A DNA stretch of 64,000 nucleotides from Candidatus Poribacteria bacterium. Its GTDB lineage: Bacteria; Poribacteria; WGA-4E; WGA-3G. The notes under the pieces were generated by a model that was not told where the DNA came from, made no database searches, and saw only the letters and a list, made by a program, of their open reading frames with translations. Each line of letters begins with the position of its first letter. Position 1 is the stretch's first letter. The position numbers and the translations under genes are program-made. Shown here piece by piece: positions 26,824 to 36,809 of this stretch. The DNA is taken from assembly GCA_003635185.1 (NCBI GenBank), contig PYJA01000025.1:1-64000 (forward strand). The letters are read 5' to 3'.

Positions 26824-29355
26824 CTAACTTTCAGAATTTTCAGTATCCGTAGGCGTATCTGTGCTTTCAACCTCCTCAGAGGTTTCAGCGCTTTCAGTCT
26901 CTGTAGGAGTTTCTACACTTTCAGTATCCGTAAGAGTTTCTACGCTTTCAGTGTCTGCGGGAGTATCTGTGCTTTCAGTCTCCTTAGAAGTTTCTACATT
27001 TTCAGTCTCTGTAGGAGTTTCTACACTTTCAGTGTCTGCGGGAGTATCTGTATTTTCAACATCTGCAGAGACCTCTACATTTTCAGCGTTTGTGGGAATA
27101 TCTGTGTTTTCAGTTTCTTCAGAAGACTCAACACTTTCAGTCTCTTCCGTTTCCTGAGAATTTATTAGATTTTCAACATTGTTTTTCCCCATTTCCTGCT
27201 TGAGCAGCGCACCCATAATCGTATCTTCTTCTACAGGTTCAGATTCTTTGGGTTCGCGTCGCGGTGCAGGACGCTGGCGGCGGGGACGTTCCGGGCGTTC
27301 TCGCTGTTCTTCTTCTGGTGGTGCTGCAGCTCGTTCTTGGTCTGCTCTTGCTGCTTTCAAACTTAAGCCGATACGTCTCCCTTTTGGATCGAGGTTGATG
27401 ACTTTTACATCTATTTCATCACCAACAGAAATAACCTCTTCGGGTCTTTCGATTCGACGGTCTGCGATTTCAGAGATGTGAATAAGTCCATCAATACCTT
27501 CTTCAAGTTTGGTAAAAGCACCGAAACTGGTCAGATTAACAACCCGCCCTCGGACGATAGAACCAACCTTATATTTTTCGGGAACTTCATCCCAAGGATC
27601 GGGTTGAGTCTGTTTAAGTCCTAATGAAACGCGTCGTTCAGAAGCGTCAATTTGGAGTACCACAACCTCAACCTCTTCACCTTCCTTCAGTAATTCCTGT
27701 GGGTTAGACCCACGATCTGTCCAAGAAAGATCTGAGGTATGAATTAATCCATCAATACCTTCCTCAATTTCAACAAATGCGCCAAAGTTTGTGAGATTTC
27801 GGATGCGTCCGGTGATCTTCGTTCCAACGGGATACCTCTGTTCCAAGAGTTCCCAAGGATTCGGTTGCAATTGTTTGATTCCTAAGGAAATCCGTTTGTC
27901 CTCTTTAGAAATTTCAAGGACGATTGCTTCAATCTCATCGCCTTTACTCACAATGCGAGACGGAGCGACGTTACGGCGAGTCCACGCCATTTCTGAAACG
28001 TGAATCAAGCCCTCAACCGCTTCTTCAAGTTGGACAAAGACACCATAATTGACGATATTTACAACTGTACCGTTTATTCTTGATCCGATAGGATATTTTT
28101 CCTCAACATTTTCCCACGGGTCAGGAGTCTTCTGCTTCAGTCCCAACGAGATTTTTTCGCTTTCCTGAGCAATAGCGATGACTTGAACTTCAATTTCCTC
28201 ATCAATAGAAACAATTTCAGATGGATGATTAATGCGCTTCCATGCCATATCGGTCTTGTGGAGTAAGCCATCAACACCCCCCAGATCAACAAATGCGCCA
28301 AAAGCGGTAATGTTTTTGACGACACCGGTTACCTGTTGACCAACTTCAAGAGTTCTTAGGACTTCCTCTTTCCTTTCCGCCATTTCAGCTTCCAGCCATG
28401 CTCGACGGGACAAAACAATATTGTGCCGACGTTTACTCATGCTGATGACCTTCATCTGAAAAACTTCTCCGATGTATTGGTCAAGGTTTTGAGTAGGTCG
28501 TAATTCTACTTGTGAAGCAGGCAAAAATCCTCGCAAAGAGCCTACAGTTACCCGTAATCCGCCTTTAATCCGTTCTGTTACCTGACCTTCTATCGGTGAA
28601 CCGCTTTCATAAGCTTGTGTTATTTCGTCCCAAACTAATGTCTGATCGGCTATTTTCTTTGAAAGAACAATTTGCCCTTCTGAATCTTCTCTCCGGACGA
28701 TATAGACATCTATTTCATCGCCCACCTGTACCGAAGGTAAATCATTCTCAGCCGAATCAAATTCAGATGCTGGAATATAACCTTCTGATTTAAAACCGAT
28801 GTCAATCATCACCTCATCACGGCTTACATCAACAACGGTCCCTTTGACAATTTCTCCATCAGTAAACGCTTTGAGTGAATTATCATAAGCTTCTTCAAGA
28901 GATTCCTGACTCATCGAAGTCGTTTGTTCCTCCGTGTCGCTTCCGGGTTCAACAGTTGCAGAATCTTGATCAGACTCGGCTCCAGAGGTGTCACTTTCTG
29001 CCTCAGCAGTTGGGGGGGGATCATGAGATTCGGCTTCTGATACAGTATTCTCAGACTCAGCAGTTTCGGTTTCGGCTGTTTGATCAGCTTCTTCAGATTC
29101 AGCTTCGGATGAGGTGCCTTCAGCAGCTTCTTCAGATTCGACGATCTGCTCAGAATCATCAGTTGAATCCACTTGTGTAGCTTCTTCGGATGGAGATTCC
29201 GATTGTTCTGTTTCAGCATTATCAGAAGTTGTTTCTACCTCTGTTTCTGTTTCATTTCCTTCATCGTGCGTAACTTCAGTTGCGATTTCAACTGATTGTT
29301 TTTCTTCTTCCACATCAACGGTGGAATCATCTGTATGGGTCTGTTCGTTATTCAT
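26824..29355 (-). CDS. rpsA: Ribosomal protein S1-like, six S1 domains with acidic N- and C-terminal extensions
   Basis: 843 aa. Residues 1-~155 are almost entirely E/D/S/T/A (disordered). Six S1 domains follow, each with the G-x-V-x-G-x-V...G-x-F/Y...G-L/F-x-H/P-x-S-x-x pattern, at about 165-230, 250-315, 335-405, 420-490, 505-575 and 590-660. A Pro/Arg-rich basic stretch (about 670-700) and a ~100-residue tail of E-S/T-x-T repeats ([14 protein letters not shown]) end the protein. S1 delivers mRNA to the 30S subunit. The core is 30S S1-like; the flanks are unusual. TTGCAT-17-TATACT at 29455-29483 is its likely promoter. Confidence 0.88.
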   Translation of the reverse strand: MNNEQTHTDDSTVDVEEEKQSVEIATEVTHDEGNETETEVETTSDNAETEQSESPSEEATQVDSTDDSEQIVESEEAAEGTSSEAESEEADQTAETETAESENTVSEAESHDPPPTAEAESDTSGAESDQDSATVEPGSDTEEQTTSMSQESLEEAYDNSLKAFTDGEIVKGTVVDVSRDEVMIDIGFKSEGYIPASEFDSAENDLPSVQVGDEIDVYIVRREDSEGQIVLSKKIADQTLVWDEITQAYESGSPIEGQVTERIKGGLRVTVGSLRGFLPASQVELRPTQNLDQYIGEVFQMKVISMSKRRHNIVLSRRAWLEAEMAERKEEVLRTLEVGQQVTGVVKNITAFGAFVDLGGVDGLLHKTDMAWKRINHPSEIVSIDEEIEVQVIAIAQESEKISLGLKQKTPDPWENVEEKYPIGSRINGTVVNIVNYGVFVQLEEAVEGLIHVSEMAWTRRNVAPSRIVSKGDEIEAIVLEISKEDKRISLGIKQLQPNPWELLEQRYPVGTKITGRIRNLTNFGAFVEIEEGIDGLIHTSDLSWTDRGSNPQELLKEGEEVEVVVLQIDASERRVSLGLKQTQPDPWDEVPEKYKVGSIVRGRVVNLTSFGAFTKLEEGIDGLIHISEIADRRIERPEEVISVGDEIDVKVINLDPKGRRIGLSLKAARADQERAAAPPEEEQRERPERPRRQRPAPRREPKESEPVEEDTIMGALLKQEMGKNNVENLINSQETEETESVESSEETENTDIPTNAENVEVSADVENTDTPADTESVETPTETENVETSKETESTDTPADTESVETLTDTESVETPTETESAETSEEVESTDTPTDTENSES

Positions 29356-29454
29356 TAAGATACCTGGGTCTCCTCAAAACGCGAAAGAGCGTTAAGTCCG
29401 CCAGTTCCTCCTTGTTGCGAAGTGCTTCTGGCACTTTCAAATCGGTTACTTAAT

Positions 29455-29483
29455 AGTATATCACAATGTACATAGAAATGCAA
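29455..29483 (-). promoter_or_regulatory. Promoter for the S1 gene
   Basis: On the minus strand: TTGCAT (29478-29483), 17-base spacer, TATACT (29455-29460), giving a leader of roughly 90 bases. The leader has two small hairpins (AGTGC/GCACT at 29421-29435 and AACGC/GCGTT at 29377-29392), which could serve S1 autoregulation. Confidence 0.65.
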
Positions 29484-29615
29484 CAATAATCTTTTATTGG
29501 GTAGGGTTATTTAGTTTTCGGTTTTTCGGACAAATTTTTAACACCTGCTATATACCCCAGGCCGGTAGGTGCGGTTTCTAACCGCATCATAGGCATCAAT
29601 TTAGTGCCGATTTTC

Positions 29616-29689
29616 TTGTTGGAGGGGTTTGTAACCCCGATTTTGTCCGCCTCACTCTGTCCAATCGGGGTTACAAACCCCTCCAACAA
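29616..29689. repeat. 27-bp inverted repeat
   Basis: Arms 29616-29642 and 29663-29689 are perfect complements around 20 bases. Arm core GGAGGGGTTTGTAACCCC is itself a small palindrome; a shorter relative (GGAGGGCTTTGTAAGCCC) is at about 37953. Confidence 0.75.
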
Positions 29690-29770
29690 TAGGATATATC
29701 CTTAAATTGACACTTATGATGCGGTTTCCCAACCGCATCATAAGTGTCAATTTAGCGTCCTTTTCTCCTG

Positions 29771-29971
29771 TCTGAATCGCGGATTAGCGCGGATTTATCG
29801 GATTTCGCGGAGTGGACACCTGGGGATGACAAGTCGTTTTCATAGATTGCCTGATAAAGGTGTTAGCAATATCCTGGTCGTTGTTGTTGGTTGGTTTATA
29901 GGATGTCCATTTTCTGCACAGGATAGAATAATCCGCGAAATCCGATAAATCCGATAAATCCGCGATTCAGA
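29771..29971. repeat. Long imperfect inverted repeat around GGATTTATCGGATTT motif
   Basis: Left arm 29771-29811 (TCTGAATCGCGGATT...) and right arm 29932-29971 (...AATCCGCGATTCAGA) are near-perfect complements, about 40 bases each, spaced by 120 bases. The right arm has an extra CCGATAAAT unit, suggesting slippage. No ORF between. Confidence 0.7.
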
Positions 29972-30010
29972 CAACTGACAAAATATTTACACATTCGTAG
30001 CGGCTTCCAC

Positions 30011-30039
30011 TTGACAAGAACTATAACATAGCGTAAAGT
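30011..30039 (+). promoter_or_regulatory. Candidate promoter for histidine kinase 30073
   Basis: TTGACA (30011-30016), 17-base spacer, TAAAGT (30034-30039); 33 bases before the ATG. Confidence 0.5.
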
Positions 30040-30072
30040 GTAGATATTGCTTTAGACATAAGGAACACCTCT

Positions 30073-31476
30073 ATGCGCCGCTACAGCATTCAAACTAAAA
30101 TTGTCCTCCCATTCTTGCTGCTTTTCGTTCTTTTTTCTATTCTTGTGCCGTTGATAACAGTTGAACTTTTCGTGTGGAAATATAGCGAACAGTTTACCCG
30201 CGAGACACAGGGATGGCTCAATGTGATTATACCTACTGGCTACCTACGAGATATTGAGAAGGTAAAACAGGCGTATAGTGTAGAGATTATGATTTTTGGG
30301 TCTGATTACACACTCAATTCTACTACCCTCACGGAACTTCCCGATACCGAACAAACCTCGGAGAATCTCGCCAAAAAGCTGCAGCTCAACAAGGTTAAGC
30401 AAACATTCCAAGAAGCAGATACATCATCTTTTACACAAGATGTTACACTGGGCGGTAAGCATTATAAGGTGTTTTACCGTTTAGTGCATCCCGGACGGTT
30501 TTATTGCTTGTTGCGTCCGATAGAGGAAATTGCAGACGCAAAGCGAACCCTTACGTGGTCTATGTTAGGCATTGCCGCCTTCGTTACTTTTCTTGTGGCA
30601 CTTATCAGTCATCGTATCGGAAAAAATCTAACAGATCCGATAAAAGATTTAGTCGGCTTTACCGAGCAGGTTGCCGAGGGAAATCTTGATGAACAGTGTG
30701 AAATTAAGACACAAGATGAAATAGGCGATTTAGCGTTAGCGTTCAACCAAATGACGCAGGAACTCAAGCAGTCACGGGATAAACTGATTCAAGCTGAACG
30801 CTTAGCCACAGCGGGGAAAATGTCCGCCTCATTTGCACATGAAATACGGAATCCGTTATCGTCTATGCGGATGTTATCGCAGATGTTAATGCAAAAACCA
30901 GAAATATCTGCAGAACAACGGCAATCACTGCAATATATCCTTGAGGAAATCGAACGGATTGACAATATCGTTAAAGGTCTGATGGATTTCGCACGTCCTA
31001 CAACGCTTAACCTTGAGCAACAACCGTTAGTGCCTATATTACAAGCCGTTTTAGCCTTGATGGAAGCGAACTTAACACATCATCAGATTCAGTTAGTCCA
31101 AAAACTTGCTCCCGATCTTCCTGATTTTCAGTTTGATTCCGATAAAATTAAACAAGCATTTATGAATGTTGTGTTAAATGCAATGGAAGCAATGCCGCAA
31201 GGCGGTACACTCACTGTGGTTACGTTCAAACAGGAAGATGCCGTCCGTATCAAAGTTATAGATACAGGAATCGGCATCTCTGCAGAAGATATTGAACATC
31301 TATTTGAACCGTTTTTTACCCGAAAAGAGAAAGGCACAGGACTCGGATTGGCAAATGTGAAACGTATCCTTGAGGAACATAACGGCACGGTTGAGATTGA
31401 AAGCTCACGAGGTGAAGGCACCACGGTTTCAATGTGGCTACCGCTAAGATTTTCTGAACCCTCCAAGTTTCACTAA
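30073..31476 (+). CDS. Membrane sensor histidine kinase (HAMP, NtrB-like)
   Basis: 467 aa. Two membrane helices (about 10-31 and 160-180) bracket a ~125-residue extracytoplasmic domain of no recognised family. HAMP about 182-235, then HisKA with His256 in AHEIRNPLSS (NtrB/AtoS subtype) and HATPase with NVVLNAMEAMPQGG, DTGIGISAED and GTGLGLANVKRI. Group-type kinases with this H-box usually signal to sigma-54 activators, but no response regulator is adjacent. AAGGAACACCT precedes the ATG. Confidence 0.9.
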   Translation: MRRYSIQTKIVLPFLLLFVLFSILVPLITVELFVWKYSEQFTRETQGWLNVIIPTGYLRDIEKVKQAYSVEIMIFGSDYTLNSTTLTELPDTEQTSENLAKKLQLNKVKQTFQEADTSSFTQDVTLGGKHYKVFYRLVHPGRFYCLLRPIEEIADAKRTLTWSMLGIAAFVTFLVALISHRIGKNLTDPIKDLVGFTEQVAEGNLDEQCEIKTQDEIGDLALAFNQMTQELKQSRDKLIQAERLATAGKMSASFAHEIRNPLSSMRMLSQMLMQKPEISAEQRQSLQYILEEIERIDNIVKGLMDFARPTTLNLEQQPLVPILQAVLALMEANLTHHQIQLVQKLAPDLPDFQFDSDKIKQAFMNVVLNAMEAMPQGGTLTVVTFKQEDAVRIKVIDTGIGISAEDIEHLFEPFFTRKEKGTGLGLANVKRILEEHNGTVEIESSRGEGTTVSMWLPLRFSEPSKFH

Positions 31477-31535
31477 ACGTTCTTGTGGAAGAACTTGCAA
31501 ATCCGCTGTGCCTTATGCCAAATACCGTAGCACAT

Positions 31536-32606
31536 TCAACGTTGATTTCGCAGGAAAAATAGCGCGTTTTGCGATAACGACTTGAACGCTTCACTGTGGT
31601 TATGAAGAAACTTCTTTATTGCACCCCACTGCGTTTGCATCTTACCTTCGGGGGTAACAGGCAGCACATCATCACTGATCCAATCTAACGTCCCATCCCT
31701 GCCCGGATGGTCTGTGAGCTGCGTAATCTCCTGTGTCTTTATATGATACTTGTAGATATTAGCAGGGGGGAACTCATCATTTGGCGGAGACGGTTTGTCC
31801 AGCTCGAGCCCGACATACGCATTGAAAACAACCGATTTGCCATCATCCATCCAGTCAATTTGTAGGGGGCGCCAGTCCTTCGGTATCTGGAGGCGTTTGA
31901 TGTTTTTTCCGTTGCGATCACAAATCAGATACCGATGCGCCTTGTAGATAAGATCTGGCTCCCAGACATACTCGTCATGCAGATAGACGATCTGGGTGCC
32001 ATCGGGCGACCAGCGCGGCGCTTTGAACCGTCCCCGTCCGGGCGGGGGCAGCAGTTTACGTGGGTTATGACCATCCGTCCCCATTACCCAAAGCGTCCCA
32101 CCGACTTCGCCGATCACCCCCAGCTCCGAGTACACAATTGACTTGCCATCGGGCGACCAATCACAGCCAATCGCCCGCACATCCGCTATTTTTTTTGTCT
32201 TCCCCGTTTCTATATTCAATACATTGACGCTATCTTTTATTTTGCCGTCTATTTCCACATACATATTAAAAACGATAGATTGGCTGTCCGGTGAAAATGA
32301 CATCCTACCGATATAGTCATTATCGGGAACTATCAGTTTCCGGATGTTTGTGCCATCCGGATGCATCAAAGAAAACTCACCAGCCCGACTCTTAAATAGT
32401 ATCTGTTGACCGTCAGGGGACCAGCACCAAGGGTATGTGGTCCAGCGGTTCCCTGTAAGGAGAAGCGTCTCGTTGCTACCATCATCATCCATCACGTAGA
32501 TACCTTGCACACCGTCACGGTATGAGCTGAAAACGATTTTTGCATCTGCTACTGTCCCGATCAGCAAGAGCAGCAAACAGAGCAAACTGACTCTTTGTGT
32601 GAACAT
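31536..32606 (-). CDS. Secreted TolB-like beta-propeller protein (PD40 repeats)
   Basis: 356 aa. Signal peptide 1-22 (ADA cleavage). Several WSPDG/FSPDSQ motifs at about residues 66, 106, 148 and 196 mark PD40/WD40-like blades. It is far shorter than TolB and lacks its N-terminal domain, so not TolB itself. AAGGAGCATACTC precedes the ATG. It follows the 32663-33457 gene by 56 bases, with a GC-rich hairpin between, and may be in one operon with it. Role unknown, perhaps binding of peptidoglycan-linked or outer proteins. Confidence 0.8.
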   Translation of the reverse strand: MFTQRVSLLCLLLLLIGTVADAKIVFSSYRDGVQGIYVMDDDGSNETLLLTGNRWTTYPWCWSPDGQQILFKSRAGEFSLMHPDGTNIRKLIVPDNDYIGRMSFSPDSQSIVFNMYVEIDGKIKDSVNVLNIETGKTKKIADVRAIGCDWSPDGKSIVYSELGVIGEVGGTLWVMGTDGHNPRKLLPPPGRGRFKAPRWSPDGTQIVYLHDEYVWEPDLIYKAHRYLICDRNGKNIKRLQIPKDWRPLQIDWMDDGKSVVFNAYVGLELDKPSPPNDEFPPANIYKYHIKTQEITQLTDHPGRDGTLDWISDDVLPVTPEGKMQTQWGAIKKFLHNHSEAFKSLSQNALFFLRNQR

Positions 32607-32627
32607 GAGTATGCTCCTTTTATGAAG

Positions 32628-32650
32628 GGCAGGGGCACGTGGCCCCTGCC
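32628..32650 (-). terminator. GC-rich hairpin between secreted-protein genes
   Basis: GGCAGGGGC and GCCCCTGCC with a 5-base loop. No U-run follows on the minus strand, so it is more likely an attenuator or mRNA-stability element for the downstream TolB-like gene. Confidence 0.45.
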
Positions 32651-32662
32651 GTTAGAATGCGT

Positions 32663-33457
32663 TTACCGATTGTCTTCATCAGTAAACCTATTCGAACCGC
32701 CCGCGAACCAGTTGTCTCCGTCTACAACGAGCCGAAGATACGTACTACACTCCCACGGTTCACCTTCCTGTATCGCGCCGCCGGTGGAAAAGAACATTCC
32801 ATAATCACTTGTGCAGTGGCTGTAAGTGGTTTTAAATCTTGCACCTGGCAGGTCCTGTTCTAACCTCAACCCTCTCTCGGCCTCTGTATGTCTGAATCTT
32901 CCAGAACCGTTCGCGAATTTGCCGAGATAGTTATAGGCATAGACGTACCCGCACATGACGATATAGCTACCATCAAAGTGATGAGATGTCAATTCCGACA
33001 ACCCGTATATACCCGTTTTTTTAGTTCCTGAATCGACATCCGGTTTATAAACAGAGGTCGAGGTCGTGCTGGTGTCAGAGATAAACGTATTGTTCTCCGC
33101 ATCAGAAAACCACACCACCGCTTTTACACTGTACTCGGCGATCTTGATATGTCCGTCGAACGAACCCAGGGCGACAGAGATACTGGTCCCGCCATAGGGT
33201 GAACTTGTGAATAGTTTTTTATAGTCCCTGTCATCTTTTTTCGGTTTCGGATATGTCTGTTTTATCCACCAGTCAATAAATTGTATGTCCTCATCCGCGG
33301 ACAGAGACGCGGAGATGGACGCGCCTGCACCATAATCAGTAGTCGCAGATACAGACAGCGACGTAATAGAAGCAGCATTACTATTATTGACACCTATAAG
33401 CAATAAAGAAGCGATTACCGCTGCAATCGCGATTGTCGTGAAATTCCTACGAAACAT
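32663..33457 (-). CDS. Secreted protein of unknown function
   Basis: 264 aa. Signal peptide 1-28 (NNSNA-A cleavage). Strand-rich, with a conserved-looking Cys pair late in the protein (HCTSDYG, WECSTYL) that may form a disulphide. Good AAAGGAGAATTACA before the ATG. Nothing in it is recognised; it is encoded just before the propeller protein, so both may act at the cell surface. Confidence 0.65.
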   Translation of the reverse strand: MFRRNFTTIAIAAVIASLLLIGVNNSNAASITSLSVSATTDYGAGASISASLSADEDIQFIDWWIKQTYPKPKKDDRDYKKLFTSSPYGGTSISVALGSFDGHIKIAEYSVKAVVWFSDAENNTFISDTSTTSTSVYKPDVDSGTKKTGIYGLSELTSHHFDGSYIVMCGYVYAYNYLGKFANGSGRFRHTEAERGLRLEQDLPGARFKTTYSHCTSDYGMFFSTGGAIQEGEPWECSTYLRLVVDGDNWFAGGSNRFTDEDNR

Positions 33458-33970
33458 TGTAATTCTCCTTTAGCACCCTAAACATGTGCTGATATTTAAC
33501 ATCAACGTCTGGGACGTTGGTTGTTTCACTATCAATCCAATATTGATATGTGATTTGAAGGAGATGTCCTATATTTTAGCACGTCTCCCGTTTTTATATA
33601 CTCTTAAGATACGTTTCGTCCGAAAAAGTTTAGTACTTTTTTCAGTTTCGCCTTAAAACACATAATAGACATTATTATTGCTGCCATCATGTGCAGACCA
33701 TATACAAAAAAGCATAGCTTTTAACCTTATATCAACCTCAAATGGAAAAAGTTAATAGCAAATTGCATATTTTTTGACAATTTTTGCAAGTTTTTCAGCA
33801 AATTGTGGAATTTTAAGGTGTTTTCACCTGATTGATTTCATAGACTATTTCGTTTTCCTACCATTTTGATCTTTTACTCACGATTCTTTTTTCTTGAATA
33901 AAAACAACGAATTGCTTATAATGCACGGCAAAGTTATCTATGCATTCACAATAACAAGGATGGACTGATA
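33458..33970. other. AT-rich divergent intergenic region
   Basis: About 510 bases between divergent genes. I see no gene or repeat family. The GH2 promoter candidate is at 33894-33922. Confidence 0.6.
33894..33922 (+). promoter_or_regulatory. Promoter for the GH2 gene
   Basis: TTGAAT (33894-33899), 17-base spacer, perfect TATAAT (33917-33922); about 49 bases before the GTG. Confidence 0.65.
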
Positions 33971-36643
33971 GTGATAAGAACAGAAACACCGCGCCCAGAA
34001 TATCCGAGACCCGATTTCCAACGCGGCACTTCCGAAGGAATTGACTGGATAAACCTTAACGGCACATGGGAATTTGCGTTTGACCCAGACGATGTTGGTG
34101 AAAAAGAGGAATGGTTTTCATTAAATGCAACCGACTTTCCTTTGCAAATACAGGTGCCATACCCTTGGGAAAGTCTTGCTGCGTGGGGAGAAGAGGATCG
34201 TGCTGATAGTGCAACCTACCTCAGCACAAACGCCTACCTTAAACCAGAAGAGGTTACCTGTGGTGGACTAAGCCGAGAAGGGAATTACCGTGGTGAACCA
34301 CGACATACAATCGGCTGGTACCGCAGAACTGTCTCTATCCCAGAAAACTGGGGAGATCAATGCGTTATTCTAAAATTTTGTGCTGTTGACTGGAAAACAA
34401 CAGTTTGGGTGAACGGCAAATTCATCGGTGAAAATGAAAACGGATATCTTCCTTTTGAATTTGACATCACAGCTGCGCTTACGCCGGGAAAACCAGCGCA
34501 TATCGTTGTCCGTGCGTTTGATGCACAAGACCACGGCGAACAACTTGCAGGCAAACAGATAGGGTGGTATACACGCACCAGCGGCATTTGGCAGCCTGTT
34601 ATTCTGGAACCCAGAAACGCAACCTATATCAAGCAGTGCTATATCACACCAGACATTGATAACAGCACCGCCTCTTTTGATGTGGCAATTGATGGCGAAA
34701 TTGTATCAGGCACAGAAATTCAATGGGAATGTGAAGATATGAGTGGCAGCGTGGCGGCATCAGAAAAGACGCAGTTCACCGTCAATATACCACCTGAAAA
34801 ACTCCGACTTTGGGACGTAGATACGCCAAATCTTTACAATGTCACACTCAAATTGGTATCTGAAGAATCTGTAATTGATAGGATTTACACATATTTCGGG
34901 ATGCGGAAGGTCTCAATTGAGAAAGCACCCGGTGGCGACTATAACTACATTTATCTCAACAATCGCCCGATATATCTGTTGGGCGCGCTAAATCAATCAT
35001 TTAACCCGGAAGGTGTGTATACCTTCCTTACCGATGAGGCAATCCGAACCGATGTGGAACGTTCTAAAGAATTCGGGTTCAACTTCCTGCGCCTTCATAT
35101 AAAAGTTGACGAACCGCGTCTCTATTATTGGGCAGACAAATTAGGGTTGCTCTTTATGTGCGATATTCCCAACTTCGGCAACTATACGGACTTAGCGAAA
35201 GACAGATTTGAGGAGACACTCCGTGGAAACATTGCACGTGATTACAATCACCCGTCTATCATTTCATGGTGTAATTTCAACGAAACGTGGGGGCTCGGTG
35301 GGGGAGGTTACAAGGAACAAAAGGATCGTCAAGAATGGGTGCGTGAAATGTACCACCTCGCCAAATCGCTTGATCCTACTCGGCTTATTGAGGACAACTC
35401 ACCCTGTCTCTATGACCACGTTGAAACCGACATAAACTCGTGGCATTTCTATATCAACGATTACAAACATGCTAAGGACCACATTGCTAACGTTGTCCAA
35501 CAGACATATCCCGGCTCAAAGTTTAATTACGCAGGCGATAACGAACAAACGGATGTGCCGCTAATTAATAGCGAATATGGTGGCATTAGTGCAGGCGCAG
35601 GTGATAAAGACGTCGCTTGGTGCTTTAAGTATCTCACAAATGAGTTGCGCCTCCACCCTAAAATCTGTGGGTATGTCTACACCGAACTGCAGGATATTGA
35701 GTGGGAACACAACGGTTTCATGAACTATGACCGCTCGGTGAAGGAATTCGGATATGATTACAACGACATCAACACGCTTGATTTTATTGCAATTGATTAT
35801 CCACCCGGTACCACCGTTGTCCCCGGTGAAACGATAAAGGCAGACATATACGCCAGCCACTTTTCACACAAAACGATTAACGGCACAACGCTCCATTGGC
35901 AATTGGATACCCTTGATAAAAATGGTGAACTGACGCATGGGCGTATAAGCAGGAGTGTTAGCATCCCCTTTCCACAATATCAGGTAGAACAGGTGCATCA
36001 ACTGGAACTTACTATCCCGGATATTAACGCCGCAGTTGGCACGTTACACGTATGGGTATCCGATGAGACAGGTGCAGTTGTCGCACGCAACTACATCAAT
36101 TTCGAGATATTCTTAGAAGATACTTCGGGACTTACTTCACTTTCTCATCTTCCGGGCGACATCTCCGCCAGCAAATGGGATTCGGCATCCGAAGTAACGG
36201 AACAACGCCTCACTGCACAAGGTGCAGGATACGTTGAATATCAGATAGCACTCCCAAACGATCTCAACCCTGACGAGATTACGAAGATGGAGCTCGTTTT
36301 TGAGGCATCTTCATCAAACGGTGGTTCACGACAAACAGAGTCAGAAAAATATCCATCGGATCTTACGATCTCTGTGAATGGCACTGAGGTTGAGACTTTG
36401 ACACTCCCCGATTGCCCAGCAGACGCACGCGGCGTACTCACCTATATCCACCAAAACCTTGGCAACTATGGCTACTTGTGTCGTGTCCAATTGGATAAAG
36501 AAACATGCTTAAACGGAAATTCTACAGAGCCAATCACCGTGCGCTATGAAGTTAAAGGCAATGCTGAAAATAAGGGCGGACTTACGCTCTACGGCAACCG
36601 TCGCGGTAGGTATCCGACAGCACCACATATTCACATATCATAA
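33971..36643 (+). CDS. Glycoside hydrolase family 2 protein
   Basis: 890 aa from GTG 33971 with AAGGATGGA upstream. N-terminal sugar-binding domain (about 25-200, NLNGTWEFAFDP...WYRR), immunoglobulin-like domain (about 200-300), TIM barrel (about 310-600) with acid/base Asn437-Glu438 (FNETWG) and nucleophile Glu535 (NSEYGG). About 610-890 are additional beta domains. No signal peptide is visible, so it may act in the cytoplasm. Family members cleave beta-galactosides, beta-glucuronides or beta-mannosides; which one here cannot be told. Followed by a 2-hydroxyacid dehydrogenase, possibly one sugar-catabolism unit. Confidence 0.9.
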   Translation: MIRTETPRPEYPRPDFQRGTSEGIDWINLNGTWEFAFDPDDVGEKEEWFSLNATDFPLQIQVPYPWESLAAWGEEDRADSATYLSTNAYLKPEEVTCGGLSREGNYRGEPRHTIGWYRRTVSIPENWGDQCVILKFCAVDWKTTVWVNGKFIGENENGYLPFEFDITAALTPGKPAHIVVRAFDAQDHGEQLAGKQIGWYTRTSGIWQPVILEPRNATYIKQCYITPDIDNSTASFDVAIDGEIVSGTEIQWECEDMSGSVAASEKTQFTVNIPPEKLRLWDVDTPNLYNVTLKLVSEESVIDRIYTYFGMRKVSIEKAPGGDYNYIYLNNRPIYLLGALNQSFNPEGVYTFLTDEAIRTDVERSKEFGFNFLRLHIKVDEPRLYYWADKLGLLFMCDIPNFGNYTDLAKDRFEETLRGNIARDYNHPSIISWCNFNETWGLGGGGYKEQKDRQEWVREMYHLAKSLDPTRLIEDNSPCLYDHVETDINSWHFYINDYKHAKDHIANVVQQTYPGSKFNYAGDNEQTDVPLINSEYGGISAGAGDKDVAWCFKYLTNELRLHPKICGYVYTELQDIEWEHNGFMNYDRSVKEFGYDYNDINTLDFIAIDYPPGTTVVPGETIKADIYASHFSHKTINGTTLHWQLDTLDKNGELTHGRISRSVSIPFPQYQVEQVHQLELTIPDINAAVGTLHVWVSDETGAVVARNYINFEIFLEDTSGLTSLSHLPGDISASKWDSASEVTEQRLTAQGAGYVEYQIALPNDLNPDEITKMELVFEASSSNGGSRQTESEKYPSDLTISVNGTEVETLTLPDCPADARGVLTYIHQNLGNYGYLCRVQLDKETCLNGNSTEPITVRYEVKGNAENKGGLTLYGNRRGRYPTAPHIHIS

Positions 36644-36809
36644 TAGGAGGAATCGTTAACAGTATTCAGTAAATAATCGGTATTTATAGTAAAGCCTATA
36701 TTCAAGCAATGCTACAGTTAAAAGAATTTTGATTAAACGCCCAGCGGTGAATTTGTGTTGATTGCTTTAACTGAAAACCGACAACCGAAAACTGATAACT
36801 ACAATTAAA

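Larger units (their letters stand above)
29356..30072. other. Divergent intergenic region with two long inverted repeats and two promoters
   Basis: No gene. Holds the S1 promoter (29455-29483, minus), GCGGTTT...AACCGC hairpins near 29568 and 29718, a 27-bp inverted repeat (29616-29689), a 40-bp imperfect one (29771-29971) and the histidine kinase promoter (30011-30039, plus). Confidence 0.6.
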
